Shown here: piece after piece, positions 1-7,829 of the stretch
How positions within the stretch are numbered: the first letter of the stretch is position 1
Layout of the letters: every line of letters begins with the position of its first letter
Origin: Paludibaculum fermentans_A
Lineage (GTDB): Bacteria; Acidobacteriota; Terriglobia; Bryobacterales; Bryobacteraceae
Length of the DNA: 64,000 bases
NCBI RefSeq assembly: GCF_051172195.1
Contig: NZ_JBPJAQ010000001.1
Location: 3,410,001 to 3,474,000 of the forward strand
Reading direction: 5' to 3'
The notes under the pieces: generated by a model
Told to the model about the DNA's origin: nothing
The model's input: only the letters and a program-made list of their open reading frames with translations
The model's database searches: none
Made by a program: the position numbers and the translations under genes

Positions 1-445
1 CCTGCCCCAGTTGCGAGATCCGCGGGATCAGGAAGAACTCCAGCAACAGCGACATCACCAGCATCCCCAGGGATAACCCCAGCGCCGGGCGCCCAGCCGT
101 ACTCATGAACAGCAGCAGTAGGAATACCGCCAGTCCGGCCGCCAGTTGCAGCAACCCCCACCACTCCAACACCACCCGGCTCGCCTCCGACGCCTGGTAT
201 TGCAGGATCTCCCGCATGGGCGCCTGGCCCAACTGCTTCATCGCCTTGGCGACATGCTGGGGCGGCCTGGCCATCGTGCTGTCCACTGACCGGTAACTCG
301 CAGGCGCCACCAGCGACACCAGCAGGATCCCGCCCAGCCACATGCTCAACAGCACCGCCGTGAACCGCCGCGTCGCCCACGACGTGTGGTGCGAAATCCG
401 GTCATGCGCCGTAGATGTACCGCTCACTCGAGCCTGATTGGCCAC
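1..445 (-). CDS. Membrane protein, 3' part beyond the window
   Basis: Reading the minus strand from a GTG at 445 gives an open frame of 148 codons that runs off the left edge. It lies one base after the stop of the GAF/AAA+ regulator, so the two are probably co-transcribed. The soluble N-terminus (about 30 residues) is followed by a hydrophobic segment (LSMWLGGILLVSLVAP), a short loop, and two more strongly hydrophobic stretches at about residues 95-115 and 120-140. The WLGG...AP pattern faintly recalls DUF4149/TMEM205-type membrane proteins, but this is weak and the C-terminus is missing. Function unknown; the membrane location is the only safe statement. Confidence 0.55.
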   Translation of the reverse strand, partial: MANQARVSGTSTAHDRISHHTSWATRRFTAVLLSMWLGGILLVSLVAPASYRSVDSTMARPPQHVAKAMKQLGQAPMREILQYQASEASRVVLEWWGLLQLAAGLAVFLLLLFMSTAGRPALGLSLGMLVMSLLLEFFLIPRISQLGQ

Positions 446-446
446 C

Positions 447-1985
447 TTACTCTTCCTCCGCAGCGTTGGCTTTGATGCCATACCGCTTCAACTTGTTAAT
501 CAATCCCTGGCGGCTCAAACCCAGCGCCCGCGCGGTCTTCTGCTGATTCTGACCGTGCCTCGTCATCGCTTCCTGGATTCGGCGCCGTTCCAGATCCTCA
601 ATCTCTTCCTGCAATCCACGGCCCGCCGCCTGCTCAGTCGCGGCCGTCTCCGGAGAGGCTTGCAACGCCTCCGAGAAGTCCTCCGGCTCGATCATCGACC
701 CCCGAGCCACCACCATCGCCCGCCGCAGCTCATTCTCCAGTTGCCTGATATTACCCGGCCACCGGTAGCCCGCCAACGCACCCAGCGCCGCCTTCGACAA
801 CCCCAACACCGGCCGCCGCATCTCTTCCCCGATCCGTTGCAGCAGCATCGCCGCCAACGCCGGGATATCCGCCGACATCTGCCGCAGCGGCGTCGTCCTC
901 AGGTGAATCACATTCAGCCGGTAAAACAGATCCTCGCGGAACAGATTCTTCTGGATCGCCTCCGCCAGATCCTTGTTGGTGGCCGCGATCACCCGCACAT
1001 CCACCGGGATCGGGGTACGCCCGCCAATCCGCTCCACCATGCGCTCCTGCAGCACCCTCAGGATCTTCGCCTGCGCCGCCAGGCTCAGGTCGCCAATCTC
1101 GTCCAGGAACAACGTGCCGCCATGCGCCGACTCGAACTTGCCCGCGCGCCGGTCCACCCCCGTCGCCACGCCCTTCTCCACGCCAAACAACTCGGTCTCC
1201 ACCAATGTCTCCGGCAGCGCCGCGCAGTTCAATGCCACAAACGGCCGCGCCGCCCGCGGACTCGCAAAATGCAGCGACCGCGCGATCAGGTCCTTGCCCG
1301 TCCCGCTCTCGCCCGTAATCAGGACCGTGACCTCGGCATCCGCTACCCGCTCAATCATCCGCCGCAGCTCTTCAATCCTGGGATGCGACCCCAGAATCGT
1401 CTTGCCCGGCAGCTTGCCGCCCAACTCCCTCAGGAGGTTGCGATTTTCGTCTTCCAGCCGCACCCTGTGCCGCTGCAGCTCGGCGATGAACTTCGCCGTC
1501 TGGATTGCAATCGCCGCACTGGCCGCCAGCGCCCGCGTGATCTGCTTGTCTTCCTCATCGAAGATGCCTTCGCGCTTGTTCAGAATCTCGAAGGCGCCAA
1601 TCGCCCGCCCGTCCACATCAGTCAACGGCACCGCCAGCATGTTCTTCGTGCGATACCCGCTGCGCTCGTCCACGCCTTGATAGAACCGCGTGTCCCCGTA
1701 GGCGTCGTCTACGCAGATCTCTTCACAGGTCGACACCACGGTCCCCGCGATCCCCTGCTTCGAGTCCAGCCGGATCATCTCCGAACTGCCCAGCGCCACC
1801 TTCGACGTCAGCTCCCGCCCGTCTTCGCTCAGCAGGAAGATGCTCGCCCGCTCCGCCCCCAGCAGCCGCGCACCCTCTTCGGCTACCAAATCCAGCAACT
1901 GATGCAGGTCTCGCTCCGAGTTCATGCGCTGGCTGATGCGCAGAATCGCCGCAAGCTTTTCCGATGCTGGCAGCTGGCTTACCAT
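447..1985 (-). CDS. GAF-domain AAA+ transcriptional regulator of the NtrC/Fis type
   Basis: This 512-residue protein has a GAF sensor at about residues 20-170, an AAA+ core (Walker A GESGTGKD at 225-232, Walker B TLFLDEIGD at 291-299) and a C-terminal Fis-type helix-turn-helix (ARALGLSRQGLINKLKRYGI). The architecture is that of bacterial enhancer-binding proteins that sense a small molecule and drive open-complex formation. The loop that normally reads GAFTGA and contacts sigma-54 reads GVATGV (272-277), so sigma-54 dependence is doubtful. There is no receiver domain, so it is not a response regulator. The ATG at 1985 is the first good start. Three TGTACA palindromes sit just upstream and may be its operator. 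Confidence 0.9.
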   Translation of the reverse strand: MVSQLPASEKLAAILRISQRMNSERDLHQLLDLVAEEGARLLGAERASIFLLSEDGRELTSKVALGSSEMIRLDSKQGIAGTVVSTCEEICVDDAYGDTRFYQGVDERSGYRTKNMLAVPLTDVDGRAIGAFEILNKREGIFDEEDKQITRALAASAAIAIQTAKFIAELQRHRVRLEDENRNLLRELGGKLPGKTILGSHPRIEELRRMIERVADAEVTVLITGESGTGKDLIARSLHFASPRAARPFVALNCAALPETLVETELFGVEKGVATGVDRRAGKFESAHGGTLFLDEIGDLSLAAQAKILRVLQERMVERIGGRTPIPVDVRVIAATNKDLAEAIQKNLFREDLFYRLNVIHLRTTPLRQMSADIPALAAMLLQRIGEEMRRPVLGLSKAALGALAGYRWPGNIRQLENELRRAMVVARGSMIEPEDFSEALQASPETAATEQAAGRGLQEEIEDLERRRIQEAMTRHGQNQQKTARALGLSRQGLINKLKRYGIKANAAEEE

Positions 1986-2005
1986 AACAATCCGTTAGTC
2001 TACCC

Positions 2006-2058
2006 TGTACACACCCCGCTGTACAAAGTCTGGACAGCGCTTGACTACACCCTGTACA
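2006..2058. promoter_or_regulatory. Cluster of three TGTACA palindromes upstream of the GAF regulator
   Basis: TGTACA occurs at 2006-2011, 2020-2025 and 2053-2058, that is 21, 35 and 68 bases before the regulator's ATG. Two copies sit in a CCCTGTACA context and one in CGCTGTACA. Centre-to-centre spacings are 14 and 33 bp. This is seen directly. An operator role, for autoregulation or for the divergent M16 genes, is inference. Confidence 0.35.
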
Positions 2059-2085
2059 ACCCCACTGGCCGCCTCAGCGATTCTC

Positions 2086-2546
2086 CCTAGTTTTCAATAA
2101 GATCGGGCCCGCCGGACTTTGGCACTCCGCCTGCTTATTACAGTAGTGGGTCGATTCCAAAGGCCCGCTGAGGGGTTTCTGGACCGGTTGATCCGGCGGC
2201 TGAGCGCCACACGAAGATCGGAGGAGATATTCGTGCCGGTGAGGTCGCTGGGTTGGAGGGCGCCTCCGGAAACCCCCTGTGGAACCGGAATCGGAGACTG
2301 TGGGCGCCGGCTCGGAGGAGAGCTGGCGGAGTTCGGAGGGACGGCTGAATAAGGGGCGGGTCAACGCTCTGGGGGACAGCCGGACCACTGGAGGGGTGCC
2401 GTTGCGCGGCCTCGCGGCACCCCCGCACCGAGTCTCTTAACACCTTCATCCGTACTCCTACACCCGTAACATTTCCGCCCGCTTAGCTCACTTTCCCCGC
2501 AATCTGCTACCCTCAAGGCAAATCCGTAACCTGTGGATACCGCAAA
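2086..2546. other. Intergenic region without a convincing gene
   Basis: This 460-base stretch lies between the divergent GAF regulator and the M16 protease. Short open frames exist on both strands, but their translations are low-complexity Arg/Pro/Gly and do not look like proteins. The only clear structure is a perfect 9-bp inverted repeat, GGGGTGCCG (2393-2401) with CGGCACCCC (2415-2423). No T-run follows, so it is not an intrinsic terminator; it may fold in an mRNA leader. Confidence 0.4.
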
Positions 2547-3935
2547 ATGCTGCTTCAATCCAGCCGTCACTCCGCACCCAACCTGCGCGCGTTGTGCCTC
2601 GCACCCCTGGCTGCTCTTACTATGACTATGACGGGCTTTGCCGCCGATACCCCTCCCCCTCTCAAGATCATCCGCCACGAACTCCCCAATGGCCTCAAGG
2701 TCGTCCTCGCCGAGGATCACTCGCGCCCGGTCACCAACCTTCAGGTCTGGTTCCATGTCGGCTCCAAGGACGAAAAAACCGGACGCACCGGCTTCGCTCA
2801 CCTGTTCGAGCACCTCATGTTCCGCGGCTCCAAAAACGTCGGCCCCGAAGAACATATGCGCTACGTCCGGGAAGCCGGCGGCCAGGTCAACGCCTACACC
2901 AGCTTCGATCAGACCGTCTATTGGGAAACCTTCCCCTCCAACTACCTCGAGCGCATGCTCTGGCTGGAAGCCGACCGCCTGTCCTCCCTCGACGTCTCCG
3001 ACGCCAATTTTAAGAAGGAGCGCGAGGTCGTCAAGGAAGAGCGCCGCCTCCGCTTTGAAAATCCGCCCTACGGCCTGATCTTCGAGGACGTGCTGGCCAA
3101 GACCTACACCCAGTACCCTTACAAGCACCTCCCCATCGGCTCCATGGAGGACCTCAATAAGGCCACCGTCGAGGACGTCAAGGAATTCCACGACCTCTTC
3201 TACGTCCCCAATAACGCCACCATCGTGGCCGTCGGCGACTTCGACGCCAAGGAAGCCATCGCCCTCATCGACAAACACTTCTCGGCCATCCCCAAGGGCA
3301 GGCCCATCCCCCGCGTGACCGCCACGGAACCGGCCCAGACCGCCGCCCGCGAGACCACCATCAAGTACAAGAACGTACCCCTCGATGCCGTGGTCAGCGC
3401 CTACCACCTGCCGCCGCTCGGCCACCCCGACTCCTACGCCCTGGAGATCGCGTCCTCCATCCTCTCCACCGGCCAGTCCTCGCGCCTCTACAAGCGCCTG
3501 GTCTACGACGAGCAGTCCGCCGTCGCCGCCCAGGGCGAAGGACTCTTCCTCGAAGGCCCGTCCGTCTTCTTCGGCTTCGCCGTCGTCAACCAGGGCAAGA
3601 ACATCAAGGAAGTTTCCAACAGCCTTGAGTACACCTTCCAGGAGATGACCGAAAAGCCCGTCACCGACGAAGAACTCGCCAAAGCCAAGAACCAGACCAT
3701 TGCCGGCTTCATCATCGGCCGCGAAGGCGTCCAGGCCAAGGCCGACTTCCTCGGCAAGTGCTCCGTCCTCCTCGGCGACCCCGAACGCTACAACACGGAA
3801 CTCGAGAACTACCGCAAGGTCACAGCCGCCGACGTCCTGCGCGTCTCCAAAAAGTACCTCGCCAAGTCCAACCAGACCAAGCTCTGGGTCTACCCCGAGG
3901 CCGAAGCGCCCAAGGCCGCGGAGCCCAAGCAGTAA
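2547..3935 (+). CDS. Secreted M16-family zinc protease (catalytic subunit)
   Basis: A 462-residue pitrilysin/insulinase-family protein. A hydrophobic export signal ends near residue 33 (LTMTMTGFAADT). The inverted zinc motif HxxEH is present as HLFEH at 85-89, and the third ligand should be one of the glutamates in REVVKEERR (about 159-167). The second, non-catalytic M16 half follows (QSSRLYKRLVYDEQSAVAA). The next gene starts 13 bases downstream and encodes a partner without the zinc motif, matching the known heterodimeric M16B arrangement (active plus inactive subunit). It probably degrades peptides or misfolded proteins in the periplasm. No clear Shine-Dalgarno site precedes the ATG. Confidence 0.93.
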   Translation: MLLQSSRHSAPNLRALCLAPLAALTMTMTGFAADTPPPLKIIRHELPNGLKVVLAEDHSRPVTNLQVWFHVGSKDEKTGRTGFAHLFEHLMFRGSKNVGPEEHMRYVREAGGQVNAYTSFDQTVYWETFPSNYLERMLWLEADRLSSLDVSDANFKKEREVVKEERRLRFENPPYGLIFEDVLAKTYTQYPYKHLPIGSMEDLNKATVEDVKEFHDLFYVPNNATIVAVGDFDAKEAIALIDKHFSAIPKGRPIPRVTATEPAQTAARETTIKYKNVPLDAVVSAYHLPPLGHPDSYALEIASSILSTGQSSRLYKRLVYDEQSAVAAQGEGLFLEGPSVFFGFAVVNQGKNIKEVSNSLEYTFQEMTEKPVTDEELAKAKNQTIAGFIIGREGVQAKADFLGKCSVLLGDPERYNTELENYRKVTAADVLRVSKKYLAKSNQTKLWVYPEAEAPKAAEPKQ

Positions 3936-3948
3936 CTGAGGATCCCCC

Positions 3949-6111
3949 ATGCGCTTCACCACGATCCTGCTCCCCGCGCTCGTCTCCGTTCTGGCCTCCG
4001 CCCAGACCGCTCAACCCACTCAACCGCCCAAGGTGAATCCACTCGCTGTCGCCAAGCCCGCGCCTCCTGCCAAGCCAAAGATGACTCCTCCCGCCCCAAC
4101 TGCTCCGCGCCCCTACGAATTTCCGAAGGTGGCCTCCAAGACCCTGCCCAATGGGCTCAAGGTCTTCGTTATCGAGGATCACCGCCTGCCGCTTCTCTCG
4201 GCCTCCCTTCAGGTCATCGCCGGCGGAGCCTACGCCCCGCCCGAGAAGTCCGGCCTCGCCAACATGACCGCCACCCTCCTCCACGAGGGCACCACCACCC
4301 GCTCCGCCCAGGACCTCGCTAAACTCGCCGACAACGCGGGCGGTTCCCTCTCGGCCGGAGCCGGTGACGACGTCGCCACCCTCGGCATGACCTTCATGAA
4401 GTCCTACTCGTCGCTGGGTATGGAACTCCTCGCCGACATGACCCGCAATCCCGCCTTCTCCCAGGAGGAGATCGATCGCGCCATGCGCCAGGCTCAGTCC
4501 AACCTGCAGGTCTCCTACTCCAGCGCGGAGTACCTCGCCCCCGCCACCGCCTCCCGCGCACTGCTCGGCACCCACCCCTATGCCTACCCCGGCGATGGCA
4601 CGCCCGTCACCCTGCGTAACATCAAGCGCGAGGACATCGTGGCGTTCTACAAGGCGAACTACGCCCCCGGCCGCGCCTGGATGGCCGTCGCCGGCGACGT
4701 CACCCCAGACGAAGCCTTTGCCCTCGTCGAGAAGTACTTCGGATCCTGGGAAGCACCCGCCGCGCCCGACGCCAAACTGCCCGCGCCGCCCGCTCCTAAG
4801 CCGCAGGTCGTCATCGTCGACATGCCCACCGCTGTACAGACCCAGATCATCGTCGGCCACCTCGGCGTAGCCCGCAACAGCCCCGACTATCTCGCCCTCT
4901 ACGTCGCCAACCAGATCTTCGGCGGCAGCTTCAACTCGCGCCTCAACATGAAGCTCCGCGCCAACGAAGGCCTCACCTACGGAGCGAATTCCTCCTTCGA
5001 GCCTGCCCGTCAGACCGGCACCTTCCAGGCCTCCACCTTCACCCGCACCGAGAAGACCGCCGACGCCATCCGCATGCTGGTCGACCTCCTCAAGGAGTTC
5101 AAACAGAACCCGGCCTCGAAGGAAGAATTCGACGAAGCCAAGGCCTACCTCATGGGTTCGTTCGCAGTCGGCATCGAGACCGCCGCCGCTGTCGCCGGCC
5201 GCGTGCTCACCACCGCCGTCTATGGCCTGCCTGAGGATTACTACCCCAAGTTCCGCGAACGCCTGCAAGCCCTCACGCGCGAGCAGATGTCTGCTTCCCT
5301 CCAGAAGTTCCTCGAAAACGACAAGCTCACCATCGTCGCCGTCGGCAATGCGAAGGAGTTCTCCAAGGAGCTCGAAGCCTACGGCCCCATACGCATCATT
5401 AAGGCCGAGGAACTCGACCTCACCGCGCCCGGCATGGTCAAGGTCAAGGCCGCCGCCAATCCGGAAGCCGCGACCAAGGGGAAAGCGCTGATCGCTGCCG
5501 CCCTCACCGCCCTCGGCGGCCGGGAGAAAGCCGCGGCCGTGAAGGATCAGGTCCTCACCGGCAAAATCAAACTCAGCATGCCGCAGGCGGCTTTCGACGG
5601 CGACTCCGAGGAATCCGTCCTCTACCCCGCCTACTACAAAATGGTGATGAAGCTGCCCGTGGGCGTCATTACGGAATCAGTGGATGGCCCCAACGCCTGG
5701 GCCGCCCAGGGCCCGCAGGCGCAGGATCTCCCGCCCAACCTGGCGGCGGAACTGCGCAAAGGCATCCCCGCTGCCGGAGGGGGCATGGGCCTGCTCCTCG
5801 CCGCGGCCGCCGGTGAAGCCGAAGTACAAGCCATCGACGACACCACGGTGAACTGGAAGAAGGGTGACTTTGAAGCCAAACTCACCTTCGACGCCGCCAG
5901 CCACCAGTTGGTGAAGATGGCCTACAGCAGCGTAGGCATGAGCGGCCCGGCCGAGATGGAAGTGCAGCTCAGCGACTTCCGTCCCGTGGAAGGCCTCACC
6001 CTTCCGTTCCACGAGATCACTCTGCAGAACGGCCAGAAGGTCCTCGACCGCACGATCGCCGAGCGCAAGCTGAATACCGGAGTCAAACCCGAGTCGTTCA
6101 AGAAACCCTAG
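3949..6111 (+). CDS. Secreted M16-family protein lacking the zinc motif, with an extra C-terminal domain
   Basis: This 720-residue exported protein (signal to about residue 19, then a Pro/Lys-rich linker to about 58) is homologous to M16 peptidases. Where the active subunit has HxxEH, this one reads MTATLLHEGT, so the zinc site is absent. The substrate-gripping Arg/Tyr segment of the second domain is kept (FNSRLNMKLRANEGLTYGA). Residues from about 500 to 720 form an additional domain starting LTALGGREKAAAVKDQVLTG, which resembles the beta-rich lipoprotein-carrier-like extensions seen on acidobacterial M16 proteins; that likeness is tentative. Coupled to the upstream catalytic subunit, it most likely shapes the substrate chamber. 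Confidence 0.88.
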   Translation: MRFTTILLPALVSVLASAQTAQPTQPPKVNPLAVAKPAPPAKPKMTPPAPTAPRPYEFPKVASKTLPNGLKVFVIEDHRLPLLSASLQVIAGGAYAPPEKSGLANMTATLLHEGTTTRSAQDLAKLADNAGGSLSAGAGDDVATLGMTFMKSYSSLGMELLADMTRNPAFSQEEIDRAMRQAQSNLQVSYSSAEYLAPATASRALLGTHPYAYPGDGTPVTLRNIKREDIVAFYKANYAPGRAWMAVAGDVTPDEAFALVEKYFGSWEAPAAPDAKLPAPPAPKPQVVIVDMPTAVQTQIIVGHLGVARNSPDYLALYVANQIFGGSFNSRLNMKLRANEGLTYGANSSFEPARQTGTFQASTFTRTEKTADAIRMLVDLLKEFKQNPASKEEFDEAKAYLMGSFAVGIETAAAVAGRVLTTAVYGLPEDYYPKFRERLQALTREQMSASLQKFLENDKLTIVAVGNAKEFSKELEAYGPIRIIKAEELDLTAPGMVKVKAAANPEAATKGKALIAAALTALGGREKAAAVKDQVLTGKIKLSMPQAAFDGDSEESVLYPAYYKMVMKLPVGVITESVDGPNAWAAQGPQAQDLPPNLAAELRKGIPAAGGGMGLLLAAAAGEAEVQAIDDTTVNWKKGDFEAKLTFDAASHQLVKMAYSSVGMSGPAEMEVQLSDFRPVEGLTLPFHEITLQNGQKVLDRTIAERKLNTGVKPESFKKP

Positions 6112-6116
6112 CGCAA

Positions 6117-6282
6117 GGGGACGTTCCACTAGCCCAAAACGACCGCGCGTGGGGACGTTCCGCTCTGGCCCAAAGCGACGAAAAGTCGCAACCTGGCGCG
6201 TGGGGACGTTCCGCTCTGGCCCAAAACGACGAAAAGTCGCAACCTGACCTCACTCCCAGGTGGCCGGAGCCGGAACGTCCCC
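6117..6282 (+). repeat. Dispersed palindromic element: two extra heads plus one full copy
   Basis: Heads GGGGACGTTC begin at 6117, 6151 and 6202. The last one is a complete 81-bp element (6202-6282) closed by the inverted tail GGAACGTCCCC. Arms are GGGGACGTTCCGCTCTGGCC and GGCCGGAGCCGGAACGTCCCC. The interior carries AAAACGACG and CAGGT-like sequence as in the other copies. It lies between the convergent ends of the M16 and NifU-like genes. Confidence 0.85.
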
Positions 6283-6336
6283 CTCCACCGCGACCACCCC
6301 CTCCACCGCGACCACCCCCTCCACCGCGACCACCCC
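6283..6336. repeat. Three exact 18-bp tandem repeats
   Basis: The unit CTCCACCGCGACCACCCC is repeated three times without change at 6283-6300, 6301-6318 and 6319-6336, directly abutting the tail of the palindromic element. It lies just beyond the stop codon of the NifU-like gene and is not part of a supported gene. Confidence 0.9.
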
Positions 6337-6350
6337 CATCCAGCACCCAA

Positions 6351-6725
6351 TCACCCCGCCCGAGCCACCCGAACCAACCCCGCCACCCCATCCGCCATCA
6401 GCAGCGCGGCGTGTTTTGACTCGTTAATCAGCCCACCCACCAAACCCTCAATCGCCGCGGCAATCTCCGATCCCTTCAACCGCGAAATCTCATCCAGCCG
6501 CCGCCCGGTCAGCCAAACCGTCAAAGCGGACCCGCAGCCAATCGAAGCCGTACACCCTCTCACCTGGAACATCGCAGCCGTGACAACCCCGTCTTCCACC
6601 CGAGCCGTCAGCCGCAATTGATCTCCGCAAGCAGGGTTCTCCACGTTCACCGTGAAGGCCGGCTCCGCCAGCACACCCGCGTTCTTCGGATTCTGGAAAT
6701 GTTCGAGAAGCTGTTCGCTGTACAA
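6351..6725 (-). CDS. NifU/IscU-like iron-sulfur scaffold homologue with an altered cysteine set
   Basis: The protein matches the NifU N-terminal/IscU fold: it opens YSEQLLEHFQNPKNAG, has NPACGD (first ligand Cys, about 33 from the TTG start) and a GCTASIGCGS loop (Cys 58, plus an extra Cys 64). The third scaffold cysteine expected in the LHCS-like motif near the C-terminus is replaced by alanine (SKHAALLMADG). So it may bind a cluster differently or serve another purpose. A TTG at 6725 with GGAGG 13 bases upstream gives the family's usual start. An ATG at 6773 would add 16 residues but would overlap the divergent Nudix gene. No iscS-like gene is adjacent. Confidence 0.8.
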   Translation of the reverse strand: MYSEQLLEHFQNPKNAGVLAEPAFTVNVENPACGDQLRLTARVEDGVVTAAMFQVRGCTASIGCGSALTVWLTGRRLDEISRLKGSEIAAAIEGLVGGLINESKHAALLMADGVAGLVRVARAG

Positions 6726-6760
6726 TGGTTTAAGGTTTCCTCCATCTTTACTCACCCTGC

Positions 6761-7171
6761 ATGGTGCGCACAATGATCGTGGTCGCTGGCGTCCTCCAGC
6801 AAGACGGCAAGCTCCTCATAGGCCAGCGTATGGCCAAAGACCGTCACGGCCTGAAATGGGAGTTTCCGGGCGGCAAGGTGGAAATGGGAGAGACCCCCAA
6901 ACAGGCCCTTCGCCGCGAACTCCGCGAGGAACTCGGCATTGAAGCCGTCATCGGCCCCGAAATCGCCCGCTACGAACACTCCGCCCAGGGCCGCCCTCCG
7001 CTGATCCTGCTCTTCCACAAAGTCGACACCTACACCGGCGAGCCCCAGCCCAAAACCTTCGAGCAGATCCTCTGGGAAACCCCGGATGTCCTCCCCGACT
7101 ACGACTTCCTCGACGGCGACCTCGACTTCGTCCGCCGCATCGCCCGCGGCCGCATCCGCCAACTGCGCTAA
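6761..7171 (+). CDS. Nudix hydrolase, MutT-like (8-oxo-dGTP diphosphatase type)
   Basis: A 136-residue protein with a perfect Nudix box, G-x5-E-x7-REUxEExGU, at residues 38-60 (starting GGKVEMGETPK and ending RELREELGI). The compact single domain and the opening MIVVAGVLQQDGKLLIGQR are typical of MutT-type sanitising enzymes that hydrolyse oxidised nucleoside triphosphates, although substrate cannot be read from sequence. The in-frame ATG at 6773 matches the usual family N-terminus better than the ATG at 6761. It is divergent from the NifU-like gene with essentially no spacer. Confidence 0.88.
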   Translation: MVRTMIVVAGVLQQDGKLLIGQRMAKDRHGLKWEFPGGKVEMGETPKQALRRELREELGIEAVIGPEIARYEHSAQGRPPLILLFHKVDTYTGEPQPKTFEQILWETPDVLPDYDFLDGDLDFVRRIARGRIRQLR

Positions 7172-7230
7172 GACCGCAGCCCTTTCTCGCCCCCCTCCAA
7201 ACCGATAATCAAGCGGAGTATCCTGTCCTC

Positions 7231-7746
7231 ATGCCCGTGAAATTCGTCCCGTTATCCTGCGAAAACTGCGGAGGCAAACTCGAAGTCTACGAGGACATGA
7301 CCCGCTTCGCCTGCGCCCATTGCGGCTCAGAGATGATCGCCGAACACCGCGGCAGCACCGTCATCCTCAAGTCAGTGCGGGACGCAATTCAGAAGGTCCA
7401 GGCCGGTACTGAGAAGACCGCGGCGGAACTCTCCATCGTCCGTCTCCGCCAGGAAATTGCCGAAAAGGACGAGGAAATCCAGCAGGCCCAGGCCGAGGCC
7501 GAAACTATCTCCCGAGGCTTCCTTCTCTCCCTCGCCGTCATTGCCATCCTGGGCCTCTGGATCACCGTCGACGGAACCTGGCTGGGCGTCTTCCTGTGGA
7601 TCCCCGCCGCCGCCATCGGCCTCATCTACTATTCCGGCAACAAATCCCTGCGAATGAAAGCCCGCCGGCACACCGAACAAGCTCGCGTCGAACGTGACTC
7701 CCTCCAACTCCGGCTCGCTTCGGCTCAGCAGATCGCCGACTCCTGA
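7231..7746 (+). CDS. Zinc-ribbon, coiled-coil membrane protein
   Basis: A 171-residue protein of unknown function. Residues 8-32 form a zinc ribbon with two CxxC pairs (CENCGG and CAHCGS). A charged helix rich in Glu/Gln follows (about 60-90), likely coiled coil. Two hydrophobic segments at about 92-108 and 115-130 make a membrane hairpin, and a second charged helix (residues 137-168) ends the protein. The layout suggests a membrane-anchored protein with a cytosolic zinc ribbon. No neighbour gives a functional hint. Confidence 0.7.
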   Translation: MPVKFVPLSCENCGGKLEVYEDMTRFACAHCGSEMIAEHRGSTVILKSVRDAIQKVQAGTEKTAAELSIVRLRQEIAEKDEEIQQAQAEAETISRGFLLSLAVIAILGLWITVDGTWLGVFLWIPAAAIGLIYYSGNKSLRMKARRHTEQARVERDSLQLRLASAQQIADS

Positions 7747-7792
7747 TCCGGCCGCCGCACACCGCAAATCGCAGTTACACCCCCGCATGTCA

Positions 7793-7798
7793 TAAACT
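7793..7798 (+). promoter_or_regulatory. Possible -10 element of the carboxylesterase gene
   Basis: TAAACT within CATAAACTG lies about 32 bases before the ATG at 7830. The same CATAAACTGG/T block precedes the metallo-hydrolase gene at 9651. The repeated context is visible; promoter function is inferred. Confidence 0.3.
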
Positions 7799-7829
7799 GT
7801 CCTCGGGCCTCAAACCCTGGTTCATCAAC

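Noticed and set aside
105..296. Small plus-strand ORF in the left edge
   Set aside because: It is antisense to the minus-strand membrane protein, whose translation is hydrophobic and protein-like; this frame is Ser/Thr/Ala-rich with no motif.
438..2090. 550-residue plus-strand ORF opposite the GAF regulator
   Set aside because: Arg/His/Pro-rich composition typical of an antisense shadow; the minus-strand frame carries GAF, AAA+ and Fis motifs.
2393..2423. GGGGTGCCG/CGGCACCCC hairpin as a terminator
   Set aside because: No T-run on either strand and no gene ends there.
2361..3962. 533-residue minus-strand ORF opposite the M16 gene
   Set aside because: Gly/Val/Asp-rich shadow of the protease, whose plus-strand frame contains the zinc motif.
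6117..6336. CRISPR array
   Set aside because: The repeats have unequal spacing and inverted tails, spacers are not unique between regular repeats, and no cas gene is present.
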